Below are positions 1 through 8,271 of a DNA stretch of 64,000 bases, in pieces. Positions within the stretch are counted from its first letter, which is position 1; every line of letters begins with the position of its first letter. Origin of the DNA: Lachnospiraceae bacterium (GTDB lineage Bacteria > Bacillota > Clostridia > Lachnospirales > Lachnospiraceae); contig JAIDHX010000029.1 of NCBI GenBank assembly GCA_029053015.1, positions 1 to 64,000 of the forward strand. The letters run 5' to 3'. The position numbers and the translations under genes are program-made. The notes under the pieces are model-generated. The model searched no databases, was not told where the DNA came from, and worked only from the letters and a program-made list of their open reading frames with translations.

Positions 1-94
1 TTATTAATGAAATTTCACTTTCAGGTCAATATCACATAAATATTTATACTTTTCTAAATAATTTTGCCGACATTGCTCAAAAAAAAAGTTACTA

Positions 95-697
95 TTATTT
101 TTCTTTATTCTCACATGAAAACTTGAACCGTACAACAGCTTCATTCCAACTATCATTTTGGTGGTATTCACTAACACAACCAATTTCAATACATTTTATT
201 GATAATCTTTTATTTACTTTTTGGGGGTTAAGTGATTTTAGATTTTTTAGATACATATAAATTCCCTTATCAATATCATTTAATTCCTTTTGGTTACTAT
301 TAACATTATTATTTTTATCATATTTTCCAACTTTTCCGTCAATAAACTTATTATTCCCTACATGAACTTCCTTAATGAATTTTTTTTCATTAATATATTT
401 TATTTTTCTAGCAATCAGTTTAGCTAAATGATTTTCACAAAGGTCTGCATAGCTCTGTGAAACACCGTCCCCCTCAATATTGAATAAATAAAAGATAAAA
501 CCTTGTTTCGACTTATTTTCAAATGACCAATTTGGTAATCTTTTTACTGAACCCGATTCTCTTCGCCAATGAACTAACATTCTTTTTTCAAAGTTTTCTG
601 CAGTTCCAACATAGTAATGACCAGAGTGTTTATATCTCAATACATATAAATTAATTTTCTTATTCTTTTCTTCACTAGACAATTTAATCATCCCCAT
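95..697 (-). CDS. GIY-YIG-like nuclease domain protein
   Basis: The protein has about 200 residues. Its N-terminal part, residues 15-45, reads 'LYVLRYKHSGHYYVGTA' followed by Arg and His residues. This matches the GIY...YIG core and downstream Arg of GIY-YIG endonucleases. The remaining 130 residues are Lys/Asn-rich and match nothing I recognise. Known GIY-YIG proteins are homing endonucleases, restriction enzymes, Slx1/UvrC-type repair nucleases or small unassigned proteins, and this fold alone does not say which applies. The start is ambiguous: TTG at 700, ATG at 697 and ATG at 691 are all in frame, and none has a clear ribosome binding site. I chose 697. The gene lies in A+T-rich DNA beside small zinc-ribbon genes, which suggests accessory DNA. 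The catalytic role is inferred, because a metal-binding Glu was not assigned. Confidence 0.6.
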   Translation of the reverse strand: MGMIKLSSEEKNKKINLYVLRYKHSGHYYVGTAENFEKRMLVHWRRESGSVKRLPNWSFENKSKQGFIFYLFNIEGDGVSQSYADLCENHLAKLIARKIKYINEKKFIKEVHVGNNKFIDGKVGKYDKNNNVNSNQKELNDIDKGIYMYLKNLKSLNPQKVNKRLSIKCIEIGCVSEYHQNDSWNEAVVRFKFSCENKEK

Positions 698-900
698 CAA
701 ACTAGAATTTTATTGTTGCAATATCAAAACTTATATTTTATGTTGCATTTTGAGAAAACATGTCCATGACTCATACCTCACGCCCCATCAATTTTCCACA
801 TATTTGACATCTATTGGAATCCCAAGGAATTGATTCCCCCCCTATATAAACATCTAATTTCATTTGATGTTTTAAGATGAATTTTAAACAAAAATTTATT

Positions 901-1155
901 CTACCATATGTATCCGCATTTGGGACATTTATATGTTTTCCCAATTTTATCACTTGCAAGACCTACAGCCCTAGCCGATATAGCTCTACTCGCTGTAGAA
1001 ATTTTTTTAACATTTACCAGTCCACAATTTGGGCATTTAATACCATAACCTTTTCCATATTCTGATTGCTTCATTAAGTTGTCTATTCCATTCTTCTTCA
1101 CCATATTTGGCTTTTCCATAACTACTACAAATGCAGTATACAAGAACACTAACAA
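901..1155 (-). CDS. Zinc-ribbon frame of a small membrane protein (probably frame-shifted)
   Basis: This frame encodes a paired-cysteine zinc ribbon: 'CPNCG' near residue 41, an alanine/serine-rich stretch, then 'CPKCGYIW' at the C-terminus. Small Firmicute proteins of this kind usually carry an N-terminal membrane segment before the ribbon. Here the listed start is a TTG, and the next ATG at 1119 has no ribosome binding site. The expected hydrophobic segment lies instead in the overlapping frame 1037-1189, which begins just after a good promoter. The ribbon frame is +1 relative to that frame. I read the locus as one gene broken by a one-base change, or less likely as recoded. The function of the intact family is unknown to me. 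Confidence 0.5.
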   Translation of the reverse strand: MLVFLYTAFVVVMEKPNMVKKNGIDNLMKQSEYGKGYGIKCPNCGLVNVKKISTASRAISARAVGLASDKIGKTYKCPKCGYIW

Positions 1156-1189
1156 TCATAACACCAACTAATATTAATACAACTTCCAT
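1037..1189 (-). CDS. 50-residue membrane-segment ORF, N-terminal half of the zinc-ribbon gene
   Basis: This ORF is too short for the supplied track. It starts at ATG 1189 and encodes 'MEVVLILVGVMIVSVLVYCI', an obvious transmembrane helix. A charged linker containing 'YGEEEWNRQLNEAI' follows, then a stop at 1037. Transcription is supported by a TTGCAA-17-TATAAT promoter 26-54 bases upstream. The linker overlaps the zinc-ribbon frame 901-1155 exactly where a continuous TM-linker-zinc ribbon protein would be expected to cross over. It is therefore best read as the 5' half of that gene. The alternative is a free-standing membrane peptide. The ribosome binding site is weak. Confidence 0.45.
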   Translation of the reverse strand: MEVVLILVGVMIVSVLVYCICSSYGKAKYGEEEWNRQLNEAIRIWKRLWY

Positions 1190-1214
1190 AATATAGATTT
1201 TCTATTATTTTTAT

Positions 1215-1243
1215 ATTATATCACAATCCCTTTACCATTGCAA
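1215..1243 (-). promoter_or_regulatory. Promoter for the membrane/zinc-ribbon gene
   Basis: On the minus strand a -35 TTGCAA and a -10 TATAAT are separated by exactly 17 bases. Transcription would start about 20 bases before the ATG at 1189. This placement supports the 50-residue frame as the real 5' end of the gene. Confidence 0.6.
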
Positions 1244-1545
1244 ACAAGATTTTCGAACACACTTTCTTTCTCTGCGTTGTCAACCATAAAACAAACCATT
1301 GAAAATGCAATATTTATTCATTCTTTACCCATTCTACTGAATCAACCGCAAAATTACATACTTTTCTTTACTTCGTTAGCAGTCATTTCAAACCAAATGC
1401 TCCCAATTCCTTGATTTTTCTATGTTATCCATATCACGAAAAACTAAACATATTACTCATCTGTAAAATATTCCTAATTGGCTAATTCCACTTTTAATCT
1501 TCCAAATACCTGTATTGTTGAATTCCTTTTTTATACAAATGAGCA
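1244..1545. other. Intergenic A+T-rich stretch, no gene seen
   Basis: About 300 bases of A+T-rich sequence lie between the zinc-ribbon promoter and the terminator of the next gene. No ORF with a ribosome binding site, no RNA gene and no repeat was recognised on either strand. Confidence 0.5.
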
Positions 1546-1576
1546 TTAAAAAAGGACTACGGCCCTGCCGTAATCC
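1546..1576 (-). terminator. Rho-independent terminator after the zinc-ribbon/TM gene
   Basis: Read on the minus strand, GGATTACGGC pairs with GCCGTAGTCC across a short loop. A run of T follows. It sits 8 bases beyond the stop codon of the 1584-2126 gene. Confidence 0.75.
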
Positions 1577-1583
1577 TATATTT

Positions 1584-2126
1584 TTATCGATATATCAATT
1601 TCCATGTTTCTTTCCCATTTTCTACCTCATAGACATAAACAGGATCATATGGATCATTTATCATTTGTTGAGCAATTTTTTGCTTTTGTTCTTCTGTTTT
1701 TGCCATTGCCATTCCAAGAACTGATAAATTATACAAATTTTGATAACCAACTTCTCTACTATTTAATAACACAACAGCAACATCATCAACTTTTCCATTA
1801 TTAAAATATACCACACACGCATTTTCACTACTATTATAATATATCCTATCAAAACTTACCTTTTTTCCCTTATCTTCAATAATTATTTTCATCGCTTCTT
1901 TTGCAGGTTTATTTCTATTTATTAATAGAAACATACACGCAATCCCTATTACAAAAACTATGATTACTCCAATTACAATAGTTACATATGCAAATTTCTT
2001 TTTTGGTGATTTGCTTGATTCTGTCGCCACATTTCCCCAACCTACAGTAGGACAACCACATTTAGGACAACTACTTGCCTTATCAGACATTTTTTTCCCG
2101 CACCCAGGGCATTTAATTAGAGCCAT
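1584..2126 (-). CDS. Zinc-ribbon single-pass membrane protein
   Basis: This 180-residue protein opens with a double zinc ribbon: CPGCG at residues 6-10 and CPKCG at 20-24. A short Ser/Lys linker and one transmembrane helix at about residues 47-70 follow. The extracellular C-terminal part, about 110 residues, includes 'ENACVVYFNNGKVDDVAVVLLNS'. This layout, a cytoplasmic ribbon with a TM helix and an external domain, is common among Firmicute proteins of unknown role, and I do not recognise the external domain. The start is supported by an AGAGG-type site and by an extended -10 promoter at 2161-2169. The gene has its own terminator and so appears monocistronic. Confidence 0.75.
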   Translation of the reverse strand: MALIKCPGCGKKMSDKASSCPKCGCPTVGWGNVATESSKSPKKKFAYVTIVIGVIIVFVIGIACMFLLINRNKPAKEAMKIIIEDKGKKVSFDRIYYNSSENACVVYFNNGKVDDVAVVLLNSREVGYQNLYNLSVLGMAMAKTEEQKQKIAQQMINDPYDPVYVYEVENGKETWKLIYR

Positions 2127-2160
2127 AACAACATTCCTCTCTACAAGATTATTTTTTATA

Positions 2161-2169
2161 ATTATACCA
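2161..2169 (-). promoter_or_regulatory. Extended -10 promoter of the zinc-ribbon/TM gene
   Basis: The minus strand reads TGGTATAAT, an extended -10 element about 35 bases before the start codon at 2126. No good -35 is present at the usual distance. Confidence 0.5.
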
Positions 2170-2216
2170 CACTTAAATACAAACCTCTACAAATTTCTAC
2201 ACGACAGAAAAGCCAA

Positions 2217-2246
2217 TTGCCCGCCCCTTTCCTGCTATGCTATACT
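2217..2246 (+). promoter_or_regulatory. Promoter for the ycaQ-like gene
   Basis: TTGCCC and TATACT are separated by 18 bases, and the -10 is extended by TGC. The site lies 29 bases before the ATG at 2275. It places the transcript start after the upstream in-frame codons of the longer ORF and so supports the shorter protein. Confidence 0.55.
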
Positions 2247-2274
2247 ATTACCAAAACCACCCCGGAGGATTACC

Positions 2275-3432
2275 ATGTCTGAAACATACCTTACCAAAAG
2301 CGAAGCCCGCAGGTTTATGCTGCTGAAGCAAGGCTTGTCGGGAGAATACAGATTTATAGGGAAAAGCGGCGTTCTCGACTTTATCCGGCAGGCGGGCTGT
2401 ATTCAGTTCGACCCGATTGACGTATGCGGGAAAAATGCGGAGCTCATCTTACAGTCCAGAGTAAAAGGCTTTACCAAGGATATGCTGTATGGGCTTTTGT
2501 ATAATGACCGGAAGCTGCTGGACTATTTTGACAAAAATCTTTCCATCATTCCGGTAGAAAACTGGAAATATTATGAGCGGGAACGGGAAGCGCATCGCAA
2601 CTGGGAGCGGAGCCACGAAGAAATTAAGATGGTGCATGACAAAATCCTTGCCGCCATTGCAGAAAATGGACCCCTCTGCTCTGCCGATTTGGATTTATCC
2701 CAAAAGGTAGACTGGTACTGGAGCCGCACAAAGCTTTCCAGAGCGGCGCTTGAGCATATGTATTTCAGCGGAGAGCTTGCCATCCACCACAAAAATGGAA
2801 CCATGAAGTACTATGATTTCATCGAAAACTGTGTCCCTGCGGATATTCTTGCAGAGCCGGAGCCTTACCCCTCTGATTTTGAGCACAGAAAATGGCGCGT
2901 CCTCAAGAGAATCGGTTCGCTGGGACTGTTGTGGAACCGCGCATCCGACGCGTGGCTTGGCATTGCCGGATTAAAGTCAAAGGAGCGGGACGATATTTTT
3001 GCCGCATTATTATCTGAAGGACGAATACTTCCCATCAAAGTAGAAGGCATCAATCATATCCTGTACTGTCTTGCTGAGGATACCGGACTTTTAGAAAAAG
3101 CAAAAGAAGTGCCCGCTCAAAAGCGCTGCGAATTTATTGCGCCCTTGGATAATATGCTGTGGGACAGAAAGCTGATACAGGCTCTTTTTGATTTTGAATA
3201 TAAATGGGAAATCTATACGCCGCAGGCTGAGCGCAAGTACGGATACTATGTGCTGCCAATCCTTTACGGCGAGCGCTTTGTGGGCAGAATCGAGATGGTA
3301 TATGACAAGAAAAACAAAGAATTACAGGTTTCCAATATTTGGTATGAGCCGGATGTAAAACCGACCAAAGTATTGAAAAATAAAATAGACGCTGCGTTAA
3401 AACGCTTTGCACGCTTTCACATAGGCAGATAA
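2275..3432 (+). CDS. ycaQ: YcaQ/AlkX-family DNA glycosylase (winged-helix, HTH_42)
   Basis: The protein has 385 residues, typical of the YcaQ/AlkX/AlkZ family, which removes bulky alkylated bases and unhooks interstrand crosslinks. The diagnostic region 'CIQFDPIDV' gives a Q-aromatic-D motif at Q44-F45-D46. In this family Q-x-Q marks AlkZ and Q-x-D marks AlkX-type enzymes. The C-terminal signatures 'FIAPLDNMLWDR' and 'YGYYVLPIL' are also present. The ORF track starts at 1960, but I moved the start to ATG 2275. It is preceded by CCGGAGGATTACC and by a promoter at 2217-2246, and the upstream 105 codons overlap the opposite gene and look non-coding. It has no operon partners. Family assignment is strong; the exact substrate is inferred. 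Confidence 0.88.
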   Translation: MSETYLTKSEARRFMLLKQGLSGEYRFIGKSGVLDFIRQAGCIQFDPIDVCGKNAELILQSRVKGFTKDMLYGLLYNDRKLLDYFDKNLSIIPVENWKYYEREREAHRNWERSHEEIKMVHDKILAAIAENGPLCSADLDLSQKVDWYWSRTKLSRAALEHMYFSGELAIHHKNGTMKYYDFIENCVPADILAEPEPYPSDFEHRKWRVLKRIGSLGLLWNRASDAWLGIAGLKSKERDDIFAALLSEGRILPIKVEGINHILYCLAEDTGLLEKAKEVPAQKRCEFIAPLDNMLWDRKLIQALFDFEYKWEIYTPQAERKYGYYVLPILYGERFVGRIEMVYDKKNKELQVSNIWYEPDVKPTKVLKNKIDAALKRFARFHIGR

Positions 3433-3453
3433 CACTGCTTATCTGCCTATGTG
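3418..3453. terminator. Perfect 15-bp stem-loop between convergent genes
   Basis: CACATAGGCAGATAA is followed by a 6-base loop and its exact complement. The left arm contains the stop codon of the ycaQ-like gene, and the ABC transporter gene ends 9 bases beyond the right arm. There is no T-run on either strand. It may act as a weak bidirectional terminator or as an mRNA 3'-end protector. Confidence 0.6.
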
Positions 3454-3461
3454 CCAAACTT

Positions 3462-5342
3462 TCAGGCGGGATTTTCCCTGTAATATGCCGACTGTGCCTG
3501 CCACATTTGGGAATATATGCCGTCCCTCTTTACCAGTTCCTCATGCGTCCCTCGCTCGATAAGCTGTCCTTTGTCCAAAACCATGATATCGTCACAGAAG
3601 CAGCAGGAAGAGAGCCGGTGCGAGATATAGATGGCGGTTCTTGTTCCCACCATTTCATTAAATTTGACATATATCTCGTTTTCTGCAACAGGGTCCAGCG
3701 CCGCCGTCGGCTCGTCAAGTATTACAAAGGGGCTGCCCTTGTAAATCGCCCGCGCAAGCGTAAGCTTCTGCGCCTCGCCGCCTGATATTTCCACGCCTTT
3801 TTCGTCAAAATCTTTGTATAGACAGGTATGGATGCCGTCGGGCATTGCCAGCACCCTGTCGCCCAGCCCGCTCCTGTTTACGCAGTCCACCACCTTCTCA
3901 CCGTCATAAGTCATGCTTGCCGCAACATTTTCAGCAAGCGGGAAGGAAAACAGCTTGGAATCCTGAAATACCACCGAAAACAAATCCATATACTCTTTCA
4001 TATCATATTTCCGTATATCGATTCCATTTAGCGTAATCATGCCTTCCGTTGGGTCATACAGGCGGCACAAAAGTTTAATCAACGTAGACTTTCCGGAACC
4101 ATTCCGCCCCACCAGAGCCATTTTTTCACCAATTTTCCATTTTAGGTTAATATTTTTTAACACATACTCCTCCGACGCCGGATACAGGAAACTGACATTG
4201 TGAAATGCAAATTCGTATTCGTTGTCGTCCCGCTTTTCCGTGGGCAGACTGCCGGCATATTTTTCATCGGGGATATCTAAAAAATCATAAATCAGCTTGA
4301 GCGGAAACATACAGTTGTCAATCTTTGTGAGGCTCTCAATCGCCATGTTGAAGCCCTGCTGTATACGGTAAAAACTCTGCACATCCTGCACCAGCGCGCC
4401 CGCTGAAACGGCGCCCGCCACAGCCTTTCCCGTAACAAAACCATATATCAGCACAGAACGCACCACATCACAGGTTTCGTCCACAAGCTGCTGTCGCCTA
4501 ATCACCTTATCCTTGCGCAGTTTGCTGGTATGCCACTTGTCAAACAGTTCATCGGACCGCCGCAGCACAAATTTTTTGTTTCCATATATGTGTATGTCCT
4601 TGACCGCCTGATACTCGCCGAAATAATTGTCCAAAAGGTAATTGCGCACCCTGTCAGGCTTTACGGTGTCGTCGGACAGTTCGATGTTCTCTTCCTTTAT
4701 AATGCTTTTGCTGCGCATGGTATTCTGCATGACAAGAATTGCCACTACCGCGGCGAGCAGCAGATAATTGACAATTGCCATGCCGTCCGCCTTTACACCT
4801 GCACTGTACAACTCCCACGTAACCACAAGTGCTGCCACAACGTAGGTAATTCCCTTTGCCGCCGCCCCTATTTTGTTTACAATCTCACAATAGACGCCAA
4901 AATCATACCTGTCGTAGTTGAGGGCAAAGGTCTTTATCCTGTCATAGCGGCGGTGTATCTCGGGATTTTCTATTTTGACATAATCCATGCTCAGAATTTT
5001 TTCATTCAGCATAACCTCAATGCCGCTTGTCAGCCTATACACGCTTGCATACGTAAACTTCGGCTTTATACTGTACCCGGGAATATTCAAAACAAAAGAA
5101 ACCGCCACGCCAATCAGGATAACTGTCAGAATATAGTCAAAGCTCTTTCCTGACGCAAAACCATCTATAACCATACCCGACATTATGATTGGCACGAAGT
5201 CCATAACTGCCTCCGTCACGGAAATCAGCACTTGAGCCGTGACAAAGCCCGGCGACAAACGCCTGATATCCCGCAGGGCACGTGCCAGAAGTTTTCTCTT
5301 TTGTGAAAAGGTAAGTTTTTCTACCTGACTGCTCTCACTCAT
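3462..5342 (-). CDS. ABC exporter half-transporter, second subunit of a heterodimer
   Basis: This is a 626-residue half-transporter with an N-terminal six-helix exporter domain (about residues 1-340) and a C-terminal ATPase. The ATPase shows Walker A 'GRNGSGKST', signature 'ISGGEAQ', Walker B 'VILDEPTAALD' and a switch His in 'YISHRL'. The ORF track extends to 5474, but ATG 5342 is the likely start. It has GAGGTG eight bases upstream and overlaps the end of the preceding transporter gene by eight bases (5335-5342), which indicates translational coupling. The pair should assemble as a heterodimeric exporter in the cytoplasmic membrane. Substrate is unknown; drug, peptide or lipid export are the usual choices for this class. 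The signal-transduction genes lie upstream but are separated by a terminator. Confidence 0.88.
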   Translation of the reverse strand: MSESSQVEKLTFSQKRKLLARALRDIRRLSPGFVTAQVLISVTEAVMDFVPIIMSGMVIDGFASGKSFDYILTVILIGVAVSFVLNIPGYSIKPKFTYASVYRLTSGIEVMLNEKILSMDYVKIENPEIHRRYDRIKTFALNYDRYDFGVYCEIVNKIGAAAKGITYVVAALVVTWELYSAGVKADGMAIVNYLLLAAVVAILVMQNTMRSKSIIKEENIELSDDTVKPDRVRNYLLDNYFGEYQAVKDIHIYGNKKFVLRRSDELFDKWHTSKLRKDKVIRRQQLVDETCDVVRSVLIYGFVTGKAVAGAVSAGALVQDVQSFYRIQQGFNMAIESLTKIDNCMFPLKLIYDFLDIPDEKYAGSLPTEKRDDNEYEFAFHNVSFLYPASEEYVLKNINLKWKIGEKMALVGRNGSGKSTLIKLLCRLYDPTEGMITLNGIDIRKYDMKEYMDLFSVVFQDSKLFSFPLAENVAASMTYDGEKVVDCVNRSGLGDRVLAMPDGIHTCLYKDFDEKGVEISGGEAQKLTLARAIYKGSPFVILDEPTAALDPVAENEIYVKFNEMVGTRTAIYISHRLSSCCFCDDIMVLDKGQLIERGTHEELVKRDGIYSQMWQAQSAYYRENPA

Positions 5343-7212
5343 AGCACACCTCACTTTCCCCAAAGGTTTCGGCATAAGCCTCCTTTTGTCTGTAATAACG
5401 GCTCTGCACCTCGAAAACTTCCGCATATTCACCGCCCGCCGCAAGCAGCTCGCTATGGGTGCCGCACTCTGCAATGCTGCCGTTCTTTAAGTAAAATATC
5501 CTGTCGCAGAATCGAGTTGACGCAAGCCTGTGGGAAATAAAGACTGATATTTTTCCCTGCGCAAACCGCGCATACTCTTGATACATATTCTGCTCTGCCA
5601 CCGGATCAAGCGCCGCCGTAGGTTCGTCTAAAAGTAAAATATTTGCACCATAGGTCTGCTGCTTGTAAAGGGCTCTGGCAAGCGCAAGCTTCTGCATCTC
5701 TCCGCCCGAAAAATCAGTGGCAGCATCATAAACCGATTTGACCAGATAAGTATCGATTCCGTCGGGAAGCGCTTCTATTTTCTCTGCAAGCCCCGAATGT
5801 TCTATCGCATAGCGCAGACTTTTCATATCCGCACATCCTCTCATCACAATATTCTCCGTTATGGTGGTGGGCATAACATGAATATCCTGAAAAACGGTGG
5901 CGTAGAGTTTAAATAGCTCATCCCTGTTATATTCGTCTATGGTATGTTCTCCGATATAAATTTCCCCTCCCGTGCGCCGGTACATGCCGCAGAGCAGCTT
6001 GACTATCGTGGTTTTTCCCGCACCGTTATTTCCCACAATCGCTATTTTTTCACCTGCTTTTATGGTAAAACTCAGATTGTGAATTGTATCCTCCTCGGCG
6101 CCGCCATAGCGGTAGCATACATTTTCAAAACGTATGTCAAAATTGCCTTTGGGAAGCCCTACCCCTTCCTTTTTGTTGGATTTGTCCTCCACTTCCAGAA
6201 ATTCCCTGTACCGCGACACATTTGCCGTAATCCAGCCGGCGGATGCGATATGGTCCATCATATGATAAAAAGCATAGGAGACCATCCCGACAGAGCTGAA
6301 ATATAAGATAAAATCACCCGGTCCCATATTTCCCCTCGCCAGATTCCACACAATAAAGCCATATGCCGCAAGGTCTCTGACCGACACGGCAAATAACTGC
6401 AGGAAACCATTCAGTCCTTCCTCTTTTCCCTGCCTTTTGTACCAGAACAGCCTTGCTTCCAGAAATTTGCGCGTCATCTGCCCAATCCAGTCATTCATAC
6501 CATAGAGCCTGATATCCTTTGCGTTTGTAAAATCCGACGATTTGCGCTTGATGTACTCCAGCTTTCTCTCCGTATCCAGCCAGTTCTTTATATGCCGGTT
6601 AAACCATGTGATTTTGTATTTCACAATATAATAATAGGCGATGGTCGGTACAAGAATAATGAGAATAAGCCACGGTGAAAGCATACATATCAAGGTGCTG
6701 TAGCCCGCAAGAGAAATGGCAAGACCAATGGTTTCCTGTATCCTACAGTAAAATTCCAGTAAACAACTAATGGACTGCTTTGCGCCCTCAAGTAAAATCT
6801 TGGTTGCCGGTTTTTCCAGATTCTCATAGTCCGTATCAAGCTGCTTTTCATACAGCTTCCGCACAAAAGTATACCTGCATTTGCGGAGTCTGGTTTCACA
6901 CACTCTTGTATGCAGGCTTCCGTAAATAAGTTTCAGGACAAGAATTGCCGCAATGATTGCCGACATCACTGCAAGCAGCTGCTTCCTCGTCTCATCCGCA
7001 AAAGCAAAATCCACCACATATTTATTAAAAACGGTCCACAGCAAATCGACGCCGAAAAACGCCCCCGCACTCAACGCCATCAGAGGAATCAGCCACTTGT
7101 CACTCTGCCAGCTAAACCGTGCCATATATTTCAGACAGTCCCATGTGGAATATTTATATATTTCGCCGAACCCGTCATCAAAATAATAACCGTCTTCAGT
7201 TTTCTTTTTCAT
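5335..7212 (-). CDS. ABC exporter half-transporter, first subunit of a heterodimer
   Basis: This 625-residue partner of the next gene has a membrane domain over about residues 1-350 and a C-terminal ATPase. The ATPase carries Walker A 'GNNGAGKTT', signature 'FSGGEMQ', Walker B 'ILLLDEPTAALD' and 'FISHRL'. The supplied ORF runs to 7260, but ATG 7212 is better: it follows AGGGCGGTACG and a GGAAGGAG stretch, and it begins the lysine-rich 'MKKKTEDGYYFDDGFGE'. No peptidase C39 domain is present, so it is not a bacteriocin-processing exporter. The gene follows the 138-bp palindromic element at 7282-7419, so its promoter may lie inside or next to that element. Confidence 0.88.
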   Translation of the reverse strand: MKKKTEDGYYFDDGFGEIYKYSTWDCLKYMARFSWQSDKWLIPLMALSAGAFFGVDLLWTVFNKYVVDFAFADETRKQLLAVMSAIIAAILVLKLIYGSLHTRVCETRLRKCRYTFVRKLYEKQLDTDYENLEKPATKILLEGAKQSISCLLEFYCRIQETIGLAISLAGYSTLICMLSPWLILIILVPTIAYYYIVKYKITWFNRHIKNWLDTERKLEYIKRKSSDFTNAKDIRLYGMNDWIGQMTRKFLEARLFWYKRQGKEEGLNGFLQLFAVSVRDLAAYGFIVWNLARGNMGPGDFILYFSSVGMVSYAFYHMMDHIASAGWITANVSRYREFLEVEDKSNKKEGVGLPKGNFDIRFENVCYRYGGAEEDTIHNLSFTIKAGEKIAIVGNNGAGKTTIVKLLCGMYRRTGGEIYIGEHTIDEYNRDELFKLYATVFQDIHVMPTTITENIVMRGCADMKSLRYAIEHSGLAEKIEALPDGIDTYLVKSVYDAATDFSGGEMQKLALARALYKQQTYGANILLLDEPTAALDPVAEQNMYQEYARFAQGKISVFISHRLASTRFCDRIFYLKNGSIAECGTHSELLAAGGEYAEVFEVQSRYYRQKEAYAETFGESEVCYE

Positions 7213-7281
7213 CGTACCGCCCTGACTCCTTCCCACGTTTTTATCATGAGTCAATTGCAAAACTCATCTTTACTGTTTCGA

Positions 7282-7419
7282 ATTGTGCACATTGTATATT
7301 CCATAAGCAGACCCTTGCCAGCCGTCGGCACTTAGCTGCCGTATTTTGGCAGCTTATGTACCGCTACGGCTGGCTTGGAGCGAGAGCGTGTCTGCGTTGG
7401 AATATACAATGTGTACAAT
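7282..7419. repeat. 138-bp palindromic MITE-like element
   Basis: The left end ATTGTGCACATTGTATATTC is the inverse of the right end with one mismatch. The inverted pairing resumes inward at GCAGAC/GTCTGC, GCCAGCCGT/ACGGCTGGC and AGCTGCC/GGCAGCT around a short centre. The whole stretch can therefore fold into one long interrupted hairpin. It encodes nothing and has no transposase. It sits between the kinase terminator and the ABC genes. A miniature inverted-repeat element or a structured intergenic repeat are the two readings. I saw no second copy in the window and no clear target duplication. Confidence 0.65.
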
Positions 7420-7469
7420 GACAACCGTATAATTTCTAAGTTTTGCAAACATCTAATTTCTATTATACG

Positions 7470-7508
7470 CAAAAAAACCGTTCACACAAAATTTTTGCAT
7501 GAACGGTT
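7470..7508 (-). terminator. Rho-independent terminator after the GHKL kinase
   Basis: On the minus strand AACCGTTCA pairs with TGAACGGTT across a 15-base loop, followed by a T-run. It begins two bases after the kinase stop codon. It therefore separates the regulator transcript from the ABC transporter genes. Confidence 0.85.
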
Positions 7509-7509
7509 C

Positions 7510-8271
7510 TTATTTTGCACCAACGGTTTCTCCGCTGTCTGCAATCGGAAAGGTAAGCTCGGTAGCAAAAACGCCTGTCTCACTCTGGCGGTTTACAAAA
7601 CCCTTGTATTTATTCGCAATGCGGTCAATTCGAAACAATCCGTAACCATATACCTCGCCATCCCGCTTGGTGGAAAAATAACCCGTGCCTCGCTTTTTCA
7701 TTTCCCCCGCTGCATTCTGGATGGACAAATAAAACTGGCCTTTGATGACGCCGATAAACACCCTGATAAACCGCTCCTCCTCCGGAATCCGCGCACAGCT
7801 TTCCACGGCATTATCGAGCAGATTGCCGAGGATGGCGCAGAGCTCCACATCACTCATGGGCAGGTTTTTCGGTATATTCGCCTTGACGCTGATACGCGCC
7901 TGAAGCGCCTTCGCCGCATAGAGCTTCGCATTCAGCACTGCGTCCGCCATCACATTGCCGGTCTTGATTACGGTATCGACTGTAATCAAATCTCTGGCAA
8001 GTTCGTCCATATAGGCGTCTACTTCCCCATAATTGCCCGCGGCAAGCAGTATCTTCATATTCTGGATGTGGTTGCGGTAATCATGCCGCCAGCCCCTCAT
8101 CTGCCTGTACATGTTTTCTGTTTCCGTCATCTGCTTCTCGATAAGGCTGCTCTGAAAATTGGCAATCCGCCTGTCAATGATATGATAAATCAATTTTCTG
8201 ATTCCCCACACGGCAGCCGCAGCTATCGCCGCTATTGCCACAATGGCTCCTATTATCAAAAGCGGCTTCAT
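7510..8271 (-). CDS. Short GHKL sensor histidine kinase (AgrC/LytS-like core)
   Basis: The protein has only 253 residues: one N-terminal membrane helix (about residues 3-24), a coiled linker, then the kinase core. The phosphoacceptor box is 'HDYRNH' with His63, and the N box is 'GNLLDNAVES'. 'YGYGLFRI' matches the G-box region. Typical AgrC-like kinases have five to seven helices as a sensor, and here that domain is absent. It may sense membrane state or need a partner, or it may have lost its sensor. It starts at the ATGA overlap with the response regulator (8268-8271), so the pair is translationally coupled. Confidence 0.88.
   Translation of the reverse strand: MKPLLIIGAIVAIAAIAAAAVWGIRKLIYHIIDRRIANFQSSLIEKQMTETENMYRQMRGWRHDYRNHIQNMKILLAAGNYGEVDAYMDELARDLITVDTVIKTGNVMADAVLNAKLYAAKALQARISVKANIPKNLPMSDVELCAILGNLLDNAVESCARIPEEERFIRVFIGVIKGQFYLSIQNAAGEMKKRGTGYFSTKRDGEVYGYGLFRIDRIANKYKGFVNRQSETGVFATELTFPIADSGETVGAK

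Noticed and set aside
4-189. 61-residue minus-strand ORF at the window edge
   Set aside because: It overlaps the 3' end of the GIY-YIG gene in another frame and shows no motif.
771-863. 30-residue ORF with a CxxC motif after the zinc-ribbon gene
   Set aside because: It has no ribosome binding site and only one cysteine pair; it may be a remnant, but nothing supports expression.
1960-2274. N-terminal extension of the ycaQ-like ORF
   Set aside because: A GGAGG-type site and promoter support ATG 2275; the extension overlaps an opposite-strand gene.
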